From JAHFPN01 sp963765745 (GTDB lineage: Bacteria > Pseudomonadota > Alphaproteobacteria > Rhizobiales > Xanthobacteraceae), in assembly GCA_963765745.1 (NCBI GenBank), contig CAVXXM010000003.1:744001-808000 (forward strand): a DNA stretch of 64,000 nucleotides, given 5' to 3'. The translations under genes were made by a program, and so were the position numbers. Shown here piece after piece: positions 18,287 through 27,877 of the stretch. Position 1 is the first letter of the stretch; every line of letters begins with the position of its first letter. The notes under the pieces are model-generated. The model searched no databases. It was given only the letters and a program-made list of their open reading frames with translations, and was not told where the DNA came from.

Positions 18287-20862
18287 TCAGGCCACCCGTG
18301 ACTTGTGATTGGCGGCAGCGGGCCGCCCGATCAATTCAAGATATTGCTCGATCGGGTACGGACGGCCGATCAGGTAGCCTTGAACCTGGTTGCAGGCTTC
18401 CTGCAGTGAGAAATGCGAGCTGCTCCTTGGTCTCGACTCCCTCGGCCAGCACCGGCAATCCCAGTCCCTTGGCCAGGCCGATGACCGCGCGCACGATGGT
18501 GGCGGATTGCGCATTGCGTTCGACGTTTGAAATGAATGACTGATCGATCTTGATCTTGTCGAACGGGAACGATTGCAAATAGGACAACGAAGAATAGCCG
18601 GTTCCGAAATCGTCCATCGCGATACGCACACCGAGCGATTTGAGGCGCCGCAGGATCGACGTGCCCTTTGAAAAATTGTCGATCAGGACGCTCTCGGTGA
18701 TTTCAAGCTCCAGGCGGTCCGGTTGCAACCCGGTCTCGAGAAGAATCGCATGGATGAGCGCCGGCAGATCGCCATGGCGAAACTGAACCGGCGAGAGATT
18801 GATCGCGATCTGCAGCGGTTTGGGCCAAGACGCCGCTTCGCGGCAGGCCTCGCGCAGAACCCATTCGCCGATCGGCAGCATGAGGCCGGTCTCTTCGGCG
18901 ATCGGAATGAACATTCCCGGCGGGACCAGGCCACGGCTGGGGTGGTTCCAGCGGAGCAGCGCTTCAAGACCGATGACCTCTCCCTCGATCGTCGCTTGGG
19001 GTTGGTAATGCAGAACAAGCTCCCCGCGCTCGATCGCGGAACTCAGATCGTGGTGAAGGGCGCGCTGCTCGCGCAGCCGCTTGTCCATGTCCGCCTGAAA
19101 GAAGCGCACGGTGCCCCGCCCATCCGCTTTCGCGCGGTAGAGGGCGGCGTCAGCGTTGTTGAGCAATGTGTTCCCGTCGATGCCATCGGTCGGATAGACC
19201 GCCACTCCGATGCTCAGGCCGGCGCGAATGTGCTGGCCTTCGACCTCGAATTCCTCGGCCATCGCATGCGAGCAGTTCTTCCGCGAGCCGTGCCGCCGCT
19301 TCCGGCCGGAAACCGTTTGCGGCGATTATCGCAAACTCGTCGCCGCCGAGCCGGGCGATGAACGCACTTCCCGTTGCTTCTTGCAGGCGGCGAGAAACCT
19401 CGCATAGCAATGCATCGCCCACCGCGTGCCCAAAGACGTCGTTGATTTCCTTGAACCGATCCAGATCGATGGACATGAGGGCGAAGCTCTCGTTCGCCGC
19501 AGCCGAGCGCTTCAGCGTCGACTCGAAATCCTCGTTGAACGCGGCTCGGTTCGGCAAGTCGGTCAGCGCGTCATGGTGAGCCAAATGAGCGGCGCGCGCT
19601 TCCGCTTGCCTCTGTCCAGTTAGATTTTCGATCACGGTCAGCAGATACTGCGGATTATTGTCTGCGTCCCGAATGACTTTCCTGCGCACCGAGACTTTTT
19701 CCCAACCATTGGCACTCGAATGAATGGGATTTTCACCGTAAATATGATCCTGATTGGCTTCCAGCGCTAGCCGATCGCGCGCCACGATCGTATCGGCTGC
19801 GTCCCGCGGGAAGAAATCGTATGGAGTCTTGCCGATAATTTCTTCGCGGGAACGGCTGAAGAATTGCTCCCCGGCATGATTGACCAGAATGTAGCGGAAC
19901 TCCGAAAGCTCTTTCACGTAGATCGCCGCGGGTACGTTCTCGATGATGGTGCGCAGGAATTCGCGGGTCGTACGCAGCTCTTTTTCAGCTTGTTTTTGCG
20001 CCGTGATGTCGATCACCGCCACAAGGCGCGCGTCTTTGCCCTCGTACTCGAGATCTTGAGCGTAGACTGCGACATCGATTTGAGTGCCGTCCGCCTTGAA
20101 GTGCCGCCGGGCCCGCCCTTGAGGAAGATCGCGGGATCGCTTTTTTAGTTCCTGTTCGAGACTGCCCCTATCCGCCGACGGCCTGATGTCGAGCAGAGTC
20201 ATTGAAAGAAACTGCTCGCGGCTGTAGCCGTAGTGCGCGACCGCGGCGTCATTGACGGCGAGATAGCGCAGGCTTCCGTGCTCGACCACCCACATCGGGA
20301 TCGGGTTGTTGTCGAACAGCAGTCGGAAAGATGCTTCGCGCCGTTTCAGATCGGTGATATCGACCCACACACCGATACTGCCGCCGTCGGCCGTGCGCCG
20401 CTCTTGAACACGCAGCCAACGGCCGCTAGCCATCTGTCGTTCATGCACACCTTGCGGCTGGGCATGGAGTGCGAGACGTTCGGCGATCCAGGCTTCCTCG
20501 CTGCCCTTGATGTTCAGAATTTGGCCCCGCGCCACTCCTCCCCGTACAACTTCCTCGAAGCGCTTCCCCACGGAAAGAAGATCGCGGCTCTCGGGATGCA
20601 TCTCCTCGAAACACTTATTCCAGAGAACGTAGCGGTCCTCGGCGTCTAACAGCACTATGCCCTCGGGCACGATGTCGAGTGCATCGAGCAGGCGCTTTAG
20701 CGAAGCCTGAACTTCTGCGGCCTTTAAATCGATCGAACAGTCGTTGCAGGCGTGATCGGCGTCCGTGTAGGCAGCGCTGACGAGCTTGGTCAGCATCGCG
20801 AGATCGATCTCGCCGGATGACTGCTTCGCCTTGGCGAATTGCCTGGCGAGTAATTTGTGCAC
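18287..20862 (-). CDS. PAS-PAS-PAS-GGDEF-EAL cyclic-di-GMP protein (two frameshifts)
   Basis: Predicted soluble enzyme that makes and/or breaks c-di-GMP in response to a PAS-sensed signal. No N-terminal membrane segment is seen. Three PAS-like units (about residues 50-165, 175-300, 300-420) precede a GGDEF domain with intact RLGGDEF and then an EAL domain with EALLRWNHP, LEITESVLI, AMDDFGTGYSSLSYL and PVLAEGVE, so both active sites look complete. The frame shifts near 19265 (between the GGDEF core and its end) and near 18408 (before EACNQVQGYLIGRP). It ends 26 bp after tRNA-Asn, on the opposite strand. The signal sensed is unknown. Confidence 0.88.
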
Positions 20863-21017
20863 GAAGCTGGCCCCGCATCTCAGTGGCCGAAAAAAGGCGG
20901 CCGACTTGAAGAGACGGTAACGTGCTGCCTGTTTCAGAAGCCGTAATGTGTTGGGTTAATATTCACTTTCGAAAAACATCTCGTGCTGCATCGCACCAAG
21001 CTGCGATGAGCCGGTTC

Positions 21018-22967
21018 TTACAGCAATGCGAGGCTGAACCACGGGAAAATCATTAACAGAATGGTGACGAGCGTCATGACGACGACGAACGGGCCCGAGC
21101 CGATGAACACGTCGCCGAGCGTGACATAGTTCGGCGGCAGCGTGCCCTTGACCACGAACACCGAGAGCCCGAACGGCGGGGTCAAGAGCCCGATCTCGAT
21201 GGCGACGATCGTCACGATACCGAACCAGATTGGATCGGCATTCAAGGTCGCGGCGACCGGCAGCACGATCGGCAGCACAATCAGCATGATCGAGACGGAG
21301 TTGAGGATCATGCCGAGAAACAGCAAAATCAAAAAATGGAAGGCCAGAAACGTGGCCATGCCGACCTCGTAGTTCGTGATCACCGAACTAAGCTGCAGCG
21401 GCAGGCCCGAAATCGTCAGCATGCGGCCGTAATTGTTCGCAGCGATGAAGAGGAACAGGATCGCCGCCGAGATGTAGCCGGTCTCCAGCACCACGTCGCG
21501 GATCACCCGGAACGAAAGTCTTTTTCGGACCCCGGCGACGACGAAGGCCGCGAGCGCGCCAACGGCGCCGGCCTCGGTCGGGGTGAACACGCCGAGGTAG
21601 ATACCGCCCATTACCACGGCGACGATTGCGATCACCGGCAGTAATTGAACGAAGATCGCTCGCCAGGACATTTCCTCGAAGTCGAACGGCTTGGGCTCGC
21701 CGGTAAACTTCGGAAAAAATGTCGCGAGAAATACGATGAGGATCGAATAGGCGATCGACAGCAGGATGCCAGGCAAGATTCCGGCGATGAACAGTTTGCC
21801 GATCGAGGCCTCCGCGATCAGCCCATAAATGATCATCAGGATGCTCGGCGGGATGAGCATGCCGAGCACCGAGCTTCCGGCCACGATGCCGACCGCGAAG
21901 CGCTTGGTATAACCGGTCTCGACCATGGGAAAGACCGAGATGCGGCTGAACACCGCGGCCGACGCCATGGAGCTGCCGGTGATCGAGGCGAAGATGGCGT
22001 TGGCCATGACGGTCGCGATGCCGAGGCCGCCTTTGACCTTTCGCAGAAGCGCGCACGAAACCACGAACGCGTCGCGGCCGACGTCGGCCTTGTCGAGCAT
22101 GAGCCCCATGATGACGAACAGCGGCACCACGCCGAATTCGTAGGAGCGGATGGTGCCGCTCGCGGAAAGGCCGAGCGCATTCTCCGCAATCGTAAAATTG
22201 TCGCGCACGAACCAGATGCCGATCGAGGAAAGCGCCAGCAAAGCAAAGGCTATCGGCATGCCGATCGCGACGCCTACCACGAGCCCGACCAGCGACATGA
22301 TCGCGATCTGCACCGGCGTGAGCGCGGCTGAAGAGCTCGTGAAAAAGAACAGCACCACGGCCACAAAGAAGAGAACGATGGGAACGAAATCGCGCTTGAC
22401 CGAGACCTGCGCCGCATCTGGCGCGGACGATTGCCAGCGCAGTTCGCAGGCGGCACGGACGATGAAAATAACGCATTCGACGATCGCAATGCCGCAGCCG
22501 ACGACGATGCCGAGCTTGAACGGCCAGAGCTGGATCATGTAGGCGCCCGGCGCGCCGGTGAATTCGTCGGAGCGATAGGCCTGAGCAAAATCGCGCCATA
22601 GCCAAAGGAACATGAAGAGCAGCACGATGGCGCCGACGAGATAGAAGAATATCTCGGCCATGCGTGCGAGCGCCGGCCGGTGTGCGGCCCAGTAACTCAT
22701 GATGAAATCGGCGCGGATCAACCGGCCGTCGCGGATGGTGCTGCCGAACTGCAAGAACACGGCGGTCACGATCAGATTGGCGATGATCTCGGCCACGCCG
22801 CCGATCGGCGCGTTGAAGAAGAAGCGCATGAAAATGTCGGCGCAGATCATCAGCATCATGAACAGGATGCTGAACGAGGCGACATAGGAGAGCGAGGACG
22901 GGATCAGCGAATAAAGCTGCGCCGCCCGGCCGAACGCGCCCGTCGCTGATGATGGAATGGCAGTCAT
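21018..22967 (-). CDS. Fused DctQ-DctM TRAP transporter permease
   Basis: Membrane part of a TRAP dicarboxylate-type transporter working with the DctP receptor encoded upstream. The 649-residue chain starts with a DctQ-like four-helix domain (about 25-180, including ICADIFMRFFFNAPIGGVAE) fused to a 12-helix DctM domain (about 195-649) with GIPMPPS-like loops GSSVLGMLIPPSILMIIYG and GVFTPTEAGAVGALAAFV and the C-terminal IGLLTPPFGLSVFVVKG. No frameshift. The start ATG 22967 lies close to a palindromic element, so it may be a few codons off. The 155 bp beyond its stop (20863-21017) contain nothing recognised. Confidence 0.9.
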   Translation of the reverse strand: MTAIPSSATGAFGRAAQLYSLIPSSLSYVASFSILFMMLMICADIFMRFFFNAPIGGVAEIIANLIVTAVFLQFGSTIRDGRLIRADFIMSYWAAHRPALARMAEIFFYLVGAIVLLFMFLWLWRDFAQAYRSDEFTGAPGAYMIQLWPFKLGIVVGCGIAIVECVIFIVRAACELRWQSSAPDAAQVSVKRDFVPIVLFFVAVVLFFFTSSSAALTPVQIAIMSLVGLVVGVAIGMPIAFALLALSSIGIWFVRDNFTIAENALGLSASGTIRSYEFGVVPLFVIMGLMLDKADVGRDAFVVSCALLRKVKGGLGIATVMANAIFASITGSSMASAAVFSRISVFPMVETGYTKRFAVGIVAGSSVLGMLIPPSILMIIYGLIAEASIGKLFIAGILPGILLSIAYSILIVFLATFFPKFTGEPKPFDFEEMSWRAIFVQLLPVIAIVAVVMGGIYLGVFTPTEAGAVGALAAFVVAGVRKRLSFRVIRDVVLETGYISAAILFLFIAANNYGRMLTISGLPLQLSSVITNYEVGMATFLAFHFLILLFLGMILNSVSIMLIVLPIVLPVAATLNADPIWFGIVTIVAIEIGLLTPPFGLSVFVVKGTLPPNYVTLGDVFIGSGPFVVVMTLVTILLMIFPWFSLALL

Positions 22968-22995
22968 CCCGGCTTGGCTCGAACCCCTTAACGCC

Positions 22996-23035
22996 CCTGC
23001 CCGTCACCGCTTCACGCGAAGCGATGACGGGCAGG
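22996..23035. repeat. Long imperfect hairpin between dctP and the DctQM gene
   Basis: Arms CCTGCCCGTCA and TGACGGGCAGG (11 bp) enclose CGCTTC / GAAGCG (6 bp) around loop ACGC, with one C-A mismatch. It lies in the 93-bp gap between receptor and permease in their shared transcript and lacks a T-run, so it looks like an mRNA-stabilising or REP-like hairpin rather than a terminator. Confidence 0.7.
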
Positions 23036-23060
23036 AAATCTTCCATTCAGTCGCGCCAGC

Positions 23061-24140
23061 TCAGGCGTACTTGTCCCAGTCACGAAGCGGCTTGCCGCCG
23101 TGAGCGCGAACCGTGTTCATGAACTCGGCAAGGATCGGCTTGGCCTGGATGCCCCGCTTCTCGAGGTTCTCGACCCAGAGCTTGCCGAGCGGCGCGATGC
23201 TGTCGACCCATTTCTTACGGTTAGCCTCGGACATCTTGGAGGACTTGGCGCCGGCAGCGACCATGCCCTTCATCGCCGCCTCGAGCCGGATACCGATGAG
23301 GCGCGCGTTCTCTGTGCTGTATTCGCGGCCGAGCGCGCGCAGAACCTTCTGCACGTCTGGCGGCATTTTGTTGAACGATGCGGCGTTCATGGCGGAGCCG
23401 CCGAAGGTCAACGGCCCGGTATCGACCTCGGTGATGAACGGCGCGACCTCGTGGATCTTGAGCGGCCAGGCGCCAGTGGCGATCAGGATCACGCCGTCGG
23501 CGATACCGGTCTGCAGCTGCGAATACATTTGCGGCAGGCCGGATACGACGAGCGTGGCGCCGAGCGCCTGAATCCACGGCGCGCACACCGGCGCGCCGAG
23601 CATCTTCTTGCCCTTCATGTCGTCGAGCGAGTTGACCGGAAATTTCGTGAACAGATGATAGCCGTCCGATACGCAGGCACCGAAACAGACGACCTTGTTG
23701 TCGGCCCATTCCTTCTGCACCGCCGCGTTCTTGTCGTTCAGCACGTTCATCACGTCGACGGCCTGCTTCACGCTGTTGGTGGTGAACGGCGTCGAGTACA
23801 TGATGTTCTGCAGCGGCAGCTTGGCCGGCTCCCACAGCGCGCCGATCCAGCCAATATCGGTGATGCCGTTGGTGACGGCGGTGAGCGTGTCCTGGAAACC
23901 ATAGAGCGAGCCGCCGAAGGCCTCGGTCCAGGTAATTCGATATTTGCTGCCCGCAGCTTCGAGCTGCTTGTTCGATTTCTCGACCATGATCGTCTTCAGC
24001 GGCTCGACCCAGGGGATCGCGACCGGATGGCTCGAGGCGATGGTGAGCTTGATGGCCTCCTGAGCGAAGGCAGGGCGGATGTGGGGCGCGGCGATGGATA
24101 CGGCCGCGCCGGCGAGCAGCGTGCGTCTGGAAAGTTTCAT
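23061..24140 (-). CDS. DctP-family TRAP solute-binding protein
   Basis: Periplasmic receptor for the TRAP transporter at 21.0-23.0 kb. The 359-residue protein starts with a twin-arginine-like signal (MKLSRRTLLAGAAV, cleavage near AFA at about 26), then IKLTIASSHPVAIPWVEPLKT and the DctP core GKKMLGAP...YSQLQTGIADGV. The start ATG 24140 has GGAGGA eight bases upstream. It is 132 bp downstream of the hydratase gene and probably in the same transcript as the dehydrogenase, cupin and hydratase genes, suggesting that it captures the substrate of that pathway. Ligand unknown. Confidence 0.9.
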   Translation of the reverse strand: MKLSRRTLLAGAAVSIAAPHIRPAFAQEAIKLTIASSHPVAIPWVEPLKTIMVEKSNKQLEAAGSKYRITWTEAFGGSLYGFQDTLTAVTNGITDIGWIGALWEPAKLPLQNIMYSTPFTTNSVKQAVDVMNVLNDKNAAVQKEWADNKVVCFGACVSDGYHLFTKFPVNSLDDMKGKKMLGAPVCAPWIQALGATLVVSGLPQMYSQLQTGIADGVILIATGAWPLKIHEVAPFITEVDTGPLTFGGSAMNAASFNKMPPDVQKVLRALGREYSTENARLIGIRLEAAMKGMVAAGAKSSKMSEANRKKWVDSIAPLGKLWVENLEKRGIQAKPILAEFMNTVRAHGGKPLRDWDKYA

Positions 24141-24272
24141 TGGTTCCTCCCGAATTCTCTTGTTCTTGGAAACTGGCGTCAGTTCATCACTCCCGGCCGG
24201 AGGTGACAAGGCGACGTTCAGCCTAACAGCGCGTAGGGCAGCGGCCCACGCACGGCTGGGGTAGTTCGGAGA

Positions 24273-24986
24273 TCATCCGCGAGAGAACCGAACGCTGACG
24301 CTGCCCACCGCGGCAAGCTCGAACCGGACGCTTTCGTCGTTGGCCTCGATGAACAGCGGCGGGACGACCGAGCCGGTGATGATGAACTCGCCGGCCCTGA
24401 GCCGCTCGCCGAACGCCGCCAGCATGTCGGCCACGTGACGCACGAGAGCAATCGGCTCGCCGGTATTGGCCGTTATGTCGGAGGTCTGGGCGATTTCGGT
24501 GCCACCGCGGAAGACGCGGCCGGTGAGACCTTGAAGATTTGCACCCGCGCGCGACCGGTCGGGTGCGCCCAAGACGACATGACGCTGGAAGATATTGCCG
24601 GCGAGGACGGCTTCCAGCGTGTCCGGCTCCGGCGGAGGATCGAGATCGGCAAGCTCGATGGCGGGGCCGATGCTCGCGATCGCAGCTTTCACGGCGTTGG
24701 TGTCCGCACCGGCCGGCAAATCCGCGCCCATGTAGACGGCGATCTCGGGCTCCGCCACCGGCTTGGTCCAGCCGGCGAGCGAAACTGACCCGCCGCTCTC
24801 TATCCGCGCGCGGTCGGTGAGAAAGCCGACGAGCGGCTTTTCAATTCCGAGCCGCTGCATGATCGCTGGCGCGCCGAAGCCGACTTTCCAGCCGATTTGC
24901 TTTTCGCCTGCGGCGAGGCGCTCGCGCCGCCAGGCGAGCTGCTGCTCCATGCCACGGCGGACGCGGGGATCGTCCCAGGCGCTCAT
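24273..24986 (-). CDS. 2-keto-4-pentenoate hydratase / fumarylacetoacetase-fold enzyme
   Basis: Member of the MhpD-type FAH superfamily, which hydrates 2-oxo-4-enoates or acts on related 2-oxo acids. The 237-residue protein shows GWKVGFGAP near residue 33, the metal-binding AEPEIAVYMG near 78 and GPAIELAD near 107. The start at ATG 24986 overlaps the cupin stop as ATGA; the frame is open further upstream but that segment is the cupin gene in another frame. It belongs to a minus-strand operon with a beta-hydroxyacid dehydrogenase, a cupin and TRAP genes, pointing to catabolism of an imported oxo- or hydroxy-acid. Confidence 0.82.
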   Translation of the reverse strand: MSAWDDPRVRRGMEQQLAWRRERLAAGEKQIGWKVGFGAPAIMQRLGIEKPLVGFLTDRARIESGGSVSLAGWTKPVAEPEIAVYMGADLPAGADTNAVKAAIASIGPAIELADLDPPPEPDTLEAVLAGNIFQRHVVLGAPDRSRAGANLQGLTGRVFRGGTEIAQTSDITANTGEPIALVRHVADMLAAFGERLRAGEFIITGSVVPPLFIEANDESVRFELAAVGSVSVRFSRG

Positions 24987-25393
24987 CGGTGGCTGGCCGG
25001 ATCGACTTCGTAGCCGGAGGCCTCGATGGAGCCCGCGCCCATCCAGCCCCACACCAGCACCACATCCTCGCTCGAGGTGTTGTTGAAGCCGTGCCAGCAG
25101 CCGCGTGGCGAATAGACCACATCGCCCTCGCCCGAAGGCTTCTCGCCGCTGTCGGTGTAGATCATGCCGTGGCCCTTGAGCACGATGAAGAACTCGTCGC
25201 AATTGTGGTGGCGGTGGTTCTCGTGGCGCGCGCCGGGTTTGAGCACGGTCCAGCCGACCACATTGTCGGCGCCGGCCGACTTCTTGTCGATCAGGAATTG
25301 CACCTGCATGTCGACCCAGCCGTCCTTGCGCTTGAGGCCTTCGACCTTCGGCACGTTCTTCATGTTGGTGCGGTACATTTTCGGATTGCTCAT
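24983..25393 (-). CDS. Single-domain cupin protein
   Basis: A 136-residue beta-barrel protein with both cupin motifs: HENHRHHNCDEFFIVLKGHG (motif 1, metal-binding His/Glu) and PRGCWHGFNN (motif 2). The family includes small isomerases, decarboxylases and metal-binding sensors; the exact reaction cannot be assigned. The start ATG 25393 overlaps the dehydrogenase stop (ATGA) and its own stop overlaps the hydratase start (ATGA), so all three are translationally coupled. Confidence 0.82.
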   Translation of the reverse strand: MSNPKMYRTNMKNVPKVEGLKRKDGWVDMQVQFLIDKKSAGADNVVGWTVLKPGARHENHRHHNCDEFFIVLKGHGMIYTDSGEKPSGEGDVVYSPRGCWHGFNNTSSEDVVLVWGWMGAGSIEASGYEVDPASHR

Positions 25394-26274
25394 TTCGATT
25401 GCCCTCCCAGCCGGCGATAGGCTTCGTGCGCGATGACGAAATCGTTCTTGTCGAGGCCGAGGCCGCGGCATGTATTCATCATCTCGTTGGCGGCGGCGGC
25501 GAGCGGCGTCGGGCTGCCGAGCTTGCGCGCGAGCTCCAGCACCAGAAGCATGTCCTTCTGCTGCAACGTCACGTCGGCGAGCGGCACCTTAGGCATTTTT
25601 CCTTCGAGGATGAAGGGTCCGCGATAGCCGAGCACGGGCGAAGCGGCGACGCTCTTCAGGATAGCGTCGAGTGCCGCTTCGCGCGTGACCCCGCCCTTCT
25701 CCGCAAGCGCGACCGCCTCGCCGAACGCGATCACCTCGACCATGAGCAGCAGATTCACCGCGAGCTTCATTGTGACCGCGAGCCCGCTCTCGCCGATGTA
25801 GGTGACTTTGGGGCCGATCAGCAGCAGCACGTCGCGTACGCGCTCGAACGAATCCTTGTCGCCGCCGACCATGACCGAGGCATTGCCCTGCACGACGGTG
25901 ACGGGACTGCCGGAGATCGGTGCGTCGAGCATGAACCTACCGGCTTTGGCGAATTCGGCGGCGATGGATTTGCTCACCTCCGGCGCTATCGTGCTCATGT
26001 CGAGGAAAACGCCACCCTTAGCGAGTCCGCTGAGAACGCCCTGCTCGCCGAGCGCCACTTCCCGCACCGCTTCGCCATCGGTGACGATGCAAAAGACGAT
26101 TTCGGATTGTTCGGCCAGAGCGCGCGGGCTGTCGGCCCATTTCATTCCGCCTTTGAGAAGCGGCTCAGCTTTGTCGCGGCTCCGGTTCCAGCCGGTGACC
26201 GTGTGGCCGCCGGCGATGAGCCGCGGAACGATGAGCGCCCCCATGGCGCCGAGGCCGATGAATCCGATTCGCAC
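25390..26274 (-). CDS. 3-hydroxyisobutyrate dehydrogenase-family beta-hydroxyacid dehydrogenase
   Basis: NAD(P)-dependent oxidoreductase of the HIBADH/tartronate-semialdehyde reductase family, 294 residues. It has the Rossmann motif GFIGLGAMG at residues 4-12, the substrate motif DAPISGSPVT near 117 and the catalytic Lys in MKLAVNLLLMVE near 170. It is the first gene of the minus-strand catabolic operon and is divergent from the YeeE pair, with an 83-bp intergenic region that should hold both promoters. The substrate could be a 3-hydroxy or 2-hydroxymethyl acid; I cannot choose. Confidence 0.85.
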   Translation of the reverse strand: MRIGFIGLGAMGALIVPRLIAGGHTVTGWNRSRDKAEPLLKGGMKWADSPRALAEQSEIVFCIVTDGEAVREVALGEQGVLSGLAKGGVFLDMSTIAPEVSKSIAAEFAKAGRFMLDAPISGSPVTVVQGNASVMVGGDKDSFERVRDVLLLIGPKVTYIGESGLAVTMKLAVNLLLMVEVIAFGEAVALAEKGGVTREAALDAILKSVAASPVLGYRGPFILEGKMPKVPLADVTLQQKDMLLVLELARKLGSPTPLAAAANEMMNTCRGLGLDKNDFVIAHEAYRRLGGQSK

Positions 26275-26357
26275 GCTGAAATCCTCTCCCGCGACCGAGC
26301 GCTTCTAATCTTCCCGTTCGATGGATAGACTAGCAAGCAACGCAAATCGAGGTACCC

Positions 26358-26783
26358 ATGACTTTCTTCGACCCAATCACCGCCGCTATCGGCGGCGCAC
26401 TCATTGGGCTCGCGGTGACGCTCCTGATGCTCCTGAATGGCCGGCTGGCAGGTGTGGCCGGCGTGACCGGCGAGCTCATTTCGCCCTGGAGCAAGGACAG
26501 GGCGTGGCGATTGACTTTTCTTTTGGGTCTGATCGCCGCACCGTTGTTGGCAACGGTAACCGGCCACGGCATCGAAGTGCCCCGCATGCCGGAAAGCTGG
26601 ACGCTCATCGTCGCCGCCGGGCTGCTCGTCGGCTTTGGTTCACGGCTCGGCGCTGGCTGTACCTCCGGTCACGGGGTCTGCGGCATCGCCCGGCTTTCGC
26701 CACGCTCGATCGTCGCGACAATGGTTTTCATGGCGGTGGCGATCGGCATCGTGACGATCATGCGTCATTGGTCCGGGAGCTGA
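26358..26783 (+). CDS. YeeE/YedE family sulfur transporter, first half
   Basis: A 141-residue membrane protein with about four hydrophobic helices and the signature GAGCTSGHGVCGIARLSPRS, whose cysteines are expected to relay thiosulfate or sulfane sulfur through the pore. ATG 26358 has GAGG upstream. The second half follows after 3 bp. Paired short YeeE/YedE proteins like this are known in proteobacterial sulfide-response loci. It opens a sulfur-related block that runs to 31.45 kb. Confidence 0.88.
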   Translation: MTFFDPITAAIGGALIGLAVTLLMLLNGRLAGVAGVTGELISPWSKDRAWRLTFLLGLIAAPLLATVTGHGIEVPRMPESWTLIVAAGLLVGFGSRLGAGCTSGHGVCGIARLSPRSIVATMVFMAVAIGIVTIMRHWSGS

Positions 26784-26786
26784 GCC

Positions 26787-27239
26787 ATGGCAATGATTGT
26801 CAGCGCGTTTTTCTGCGGGTTGCTGTTCGGACTTGGGCTTCTGATCTCCGGCATGACCGATCCGAATAAAATTCTGAATTTTCTCGACATATTAGGCGCC
26901 TGGGATCCAAGCCTCGCCGTCGTAATGGGTGCGGCGCTCGCGGTGGCGCTGCCGGGCTTGCTGCTGGTGCGGCGTCGGGAAAAGCCGTTGTTCGCCGTGA
27001 GCAGCCATTGGCCTACCAAACGGGAGATCGATCAGCCGCTTCTGAGCGGCGCCGTCTTGTTCGGCATGGGCTGGGGCCTTTCGGGCCTCTGCCCGGGCCC
27101 GGCGATTGAAAATCTTGCGTCGTTGTCGCCGCGGGTATTCGCGTTCGTTGGCGCCATGGCGGTTGGAATGCTGGCGCTCGATTTTTGGCGGATGCGGAAA
27201 GAACTCGGCTTTCGGCCGCGCCACGCACCGGACGGCTAG
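26787..27239 (+). CDS. YeeE/YedE family sulfur transporter, second half
   Basis: A 150-residue membrane protein with about four helices, including the matching half-signature GLSGLCPGPAIENLA with one cysteine, and the N-terminal GLLFGLGLLISGMTDPNKIL. It is translated right after the first half (3-bp gap) and should form a two-subunit transporter with it. ATG 26793 is an alternative start. It ends convergent with the membrane protein at 27262. Confidence 0.87.
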   Translation: MAMIVSAFFCGLLFGLGLLISGMTDPNKILNFLDILGAWDPSLAVVMGAALAVALPGLLLVRRREKPLFAVSSHWPTKREIDQPLLSGAVLFGMGWGLSGLCPGPAIENLASLSPRVFAFVGAMAVGMLALDFWRMRKELGFRPRHAPDG

Positions 27240-27261
27240 CCGCAGCAAGAATGTAGGACGA

Positions 27262-27780
27262 TCAGCCGCCGAGGTTCTCGTGCGGCGCGGCCTGATATTT
27301 CCGCCACAGGCCGAAGAGCCGGCCGGCGAACAGGCCGGTGAGCAATCCCGACACGCCCACGTCGGTTGCCATAAAGAGCAGCTCGCCGATGATCGATGGC
27401 CGCAGGCCCGCGAGCACGCCGAGCGTGTACTTGGTGGCGAAGATGATCAGGATCAAAACGAGATTGAGCGCACTGCCCGGCAGGCGAAGAAGGCCGCGCT
27501 CCTTGTCGGCGTGAATCTCGATCGAGCGGGCCACGAGCCAACCGAACCCGGCTCCAACCGCGAGCGCCGCGATCCAGACCGCTATCCCAATGGGCCGAAG
27601 GCCGTAGGTGGTGGCGAAGCCCGATAGTCCCCAGGCGAGAAAAACCACCGGCAGAATCGCGAGCCGCGCGAACGAAGCGGTGGTCGGCCTCAGCGCCCGG
27701 ATGCCGATGAATAGCAAGAACGCGAGCAGCGCCCAGACCCAGAGCGGCGTCCGGGCGACGGTCTCGATCACGAATTGCAT
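27262..27780 (-). CDS. Uncharacterised five-helix membrane protein
   Basis: A 172-residue protein with about five hydrophobic segments (around residues 12-27, 38-57, 63-83, 103-125, 135-155). Recognisable pieces are FLLFIGIRALRPTTAS and LILIIFATKYTLGVLAGLRPS; I know similar hypothetical proteins from Bradyrhizobium-type genomes but no function. It lies on the minus strand between the YeeE pair and the cysteine synthase gene, so it need not belong to the sulfur block. Confidence 0.65.
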   Translation of the reverse strand: MQFVIETVARTPLWVWALLAFLLFIGIRALRPTTASFARLAILPVVFLAWGLSGFATTYGLRPIGIAVWIAALAVGAGFGWLVARSIEIHADKERGLLRLPGSALNLVLILIIFATKYTLGVLAGLRPSIIGELLFMATDVGVSGLLTGLFAGRLFGLWRKYQAAPHENLGG

Positions 27781-27877
27781 GGGAAGGCGCGGCTCCGTGG
27801 GGTCTGCGCGTGTTGCGGCGCATTCGCGGCTCCTCTAGGTTAGCCGCTCCCCATCAATCCGTCATATCTTTCCGCCC

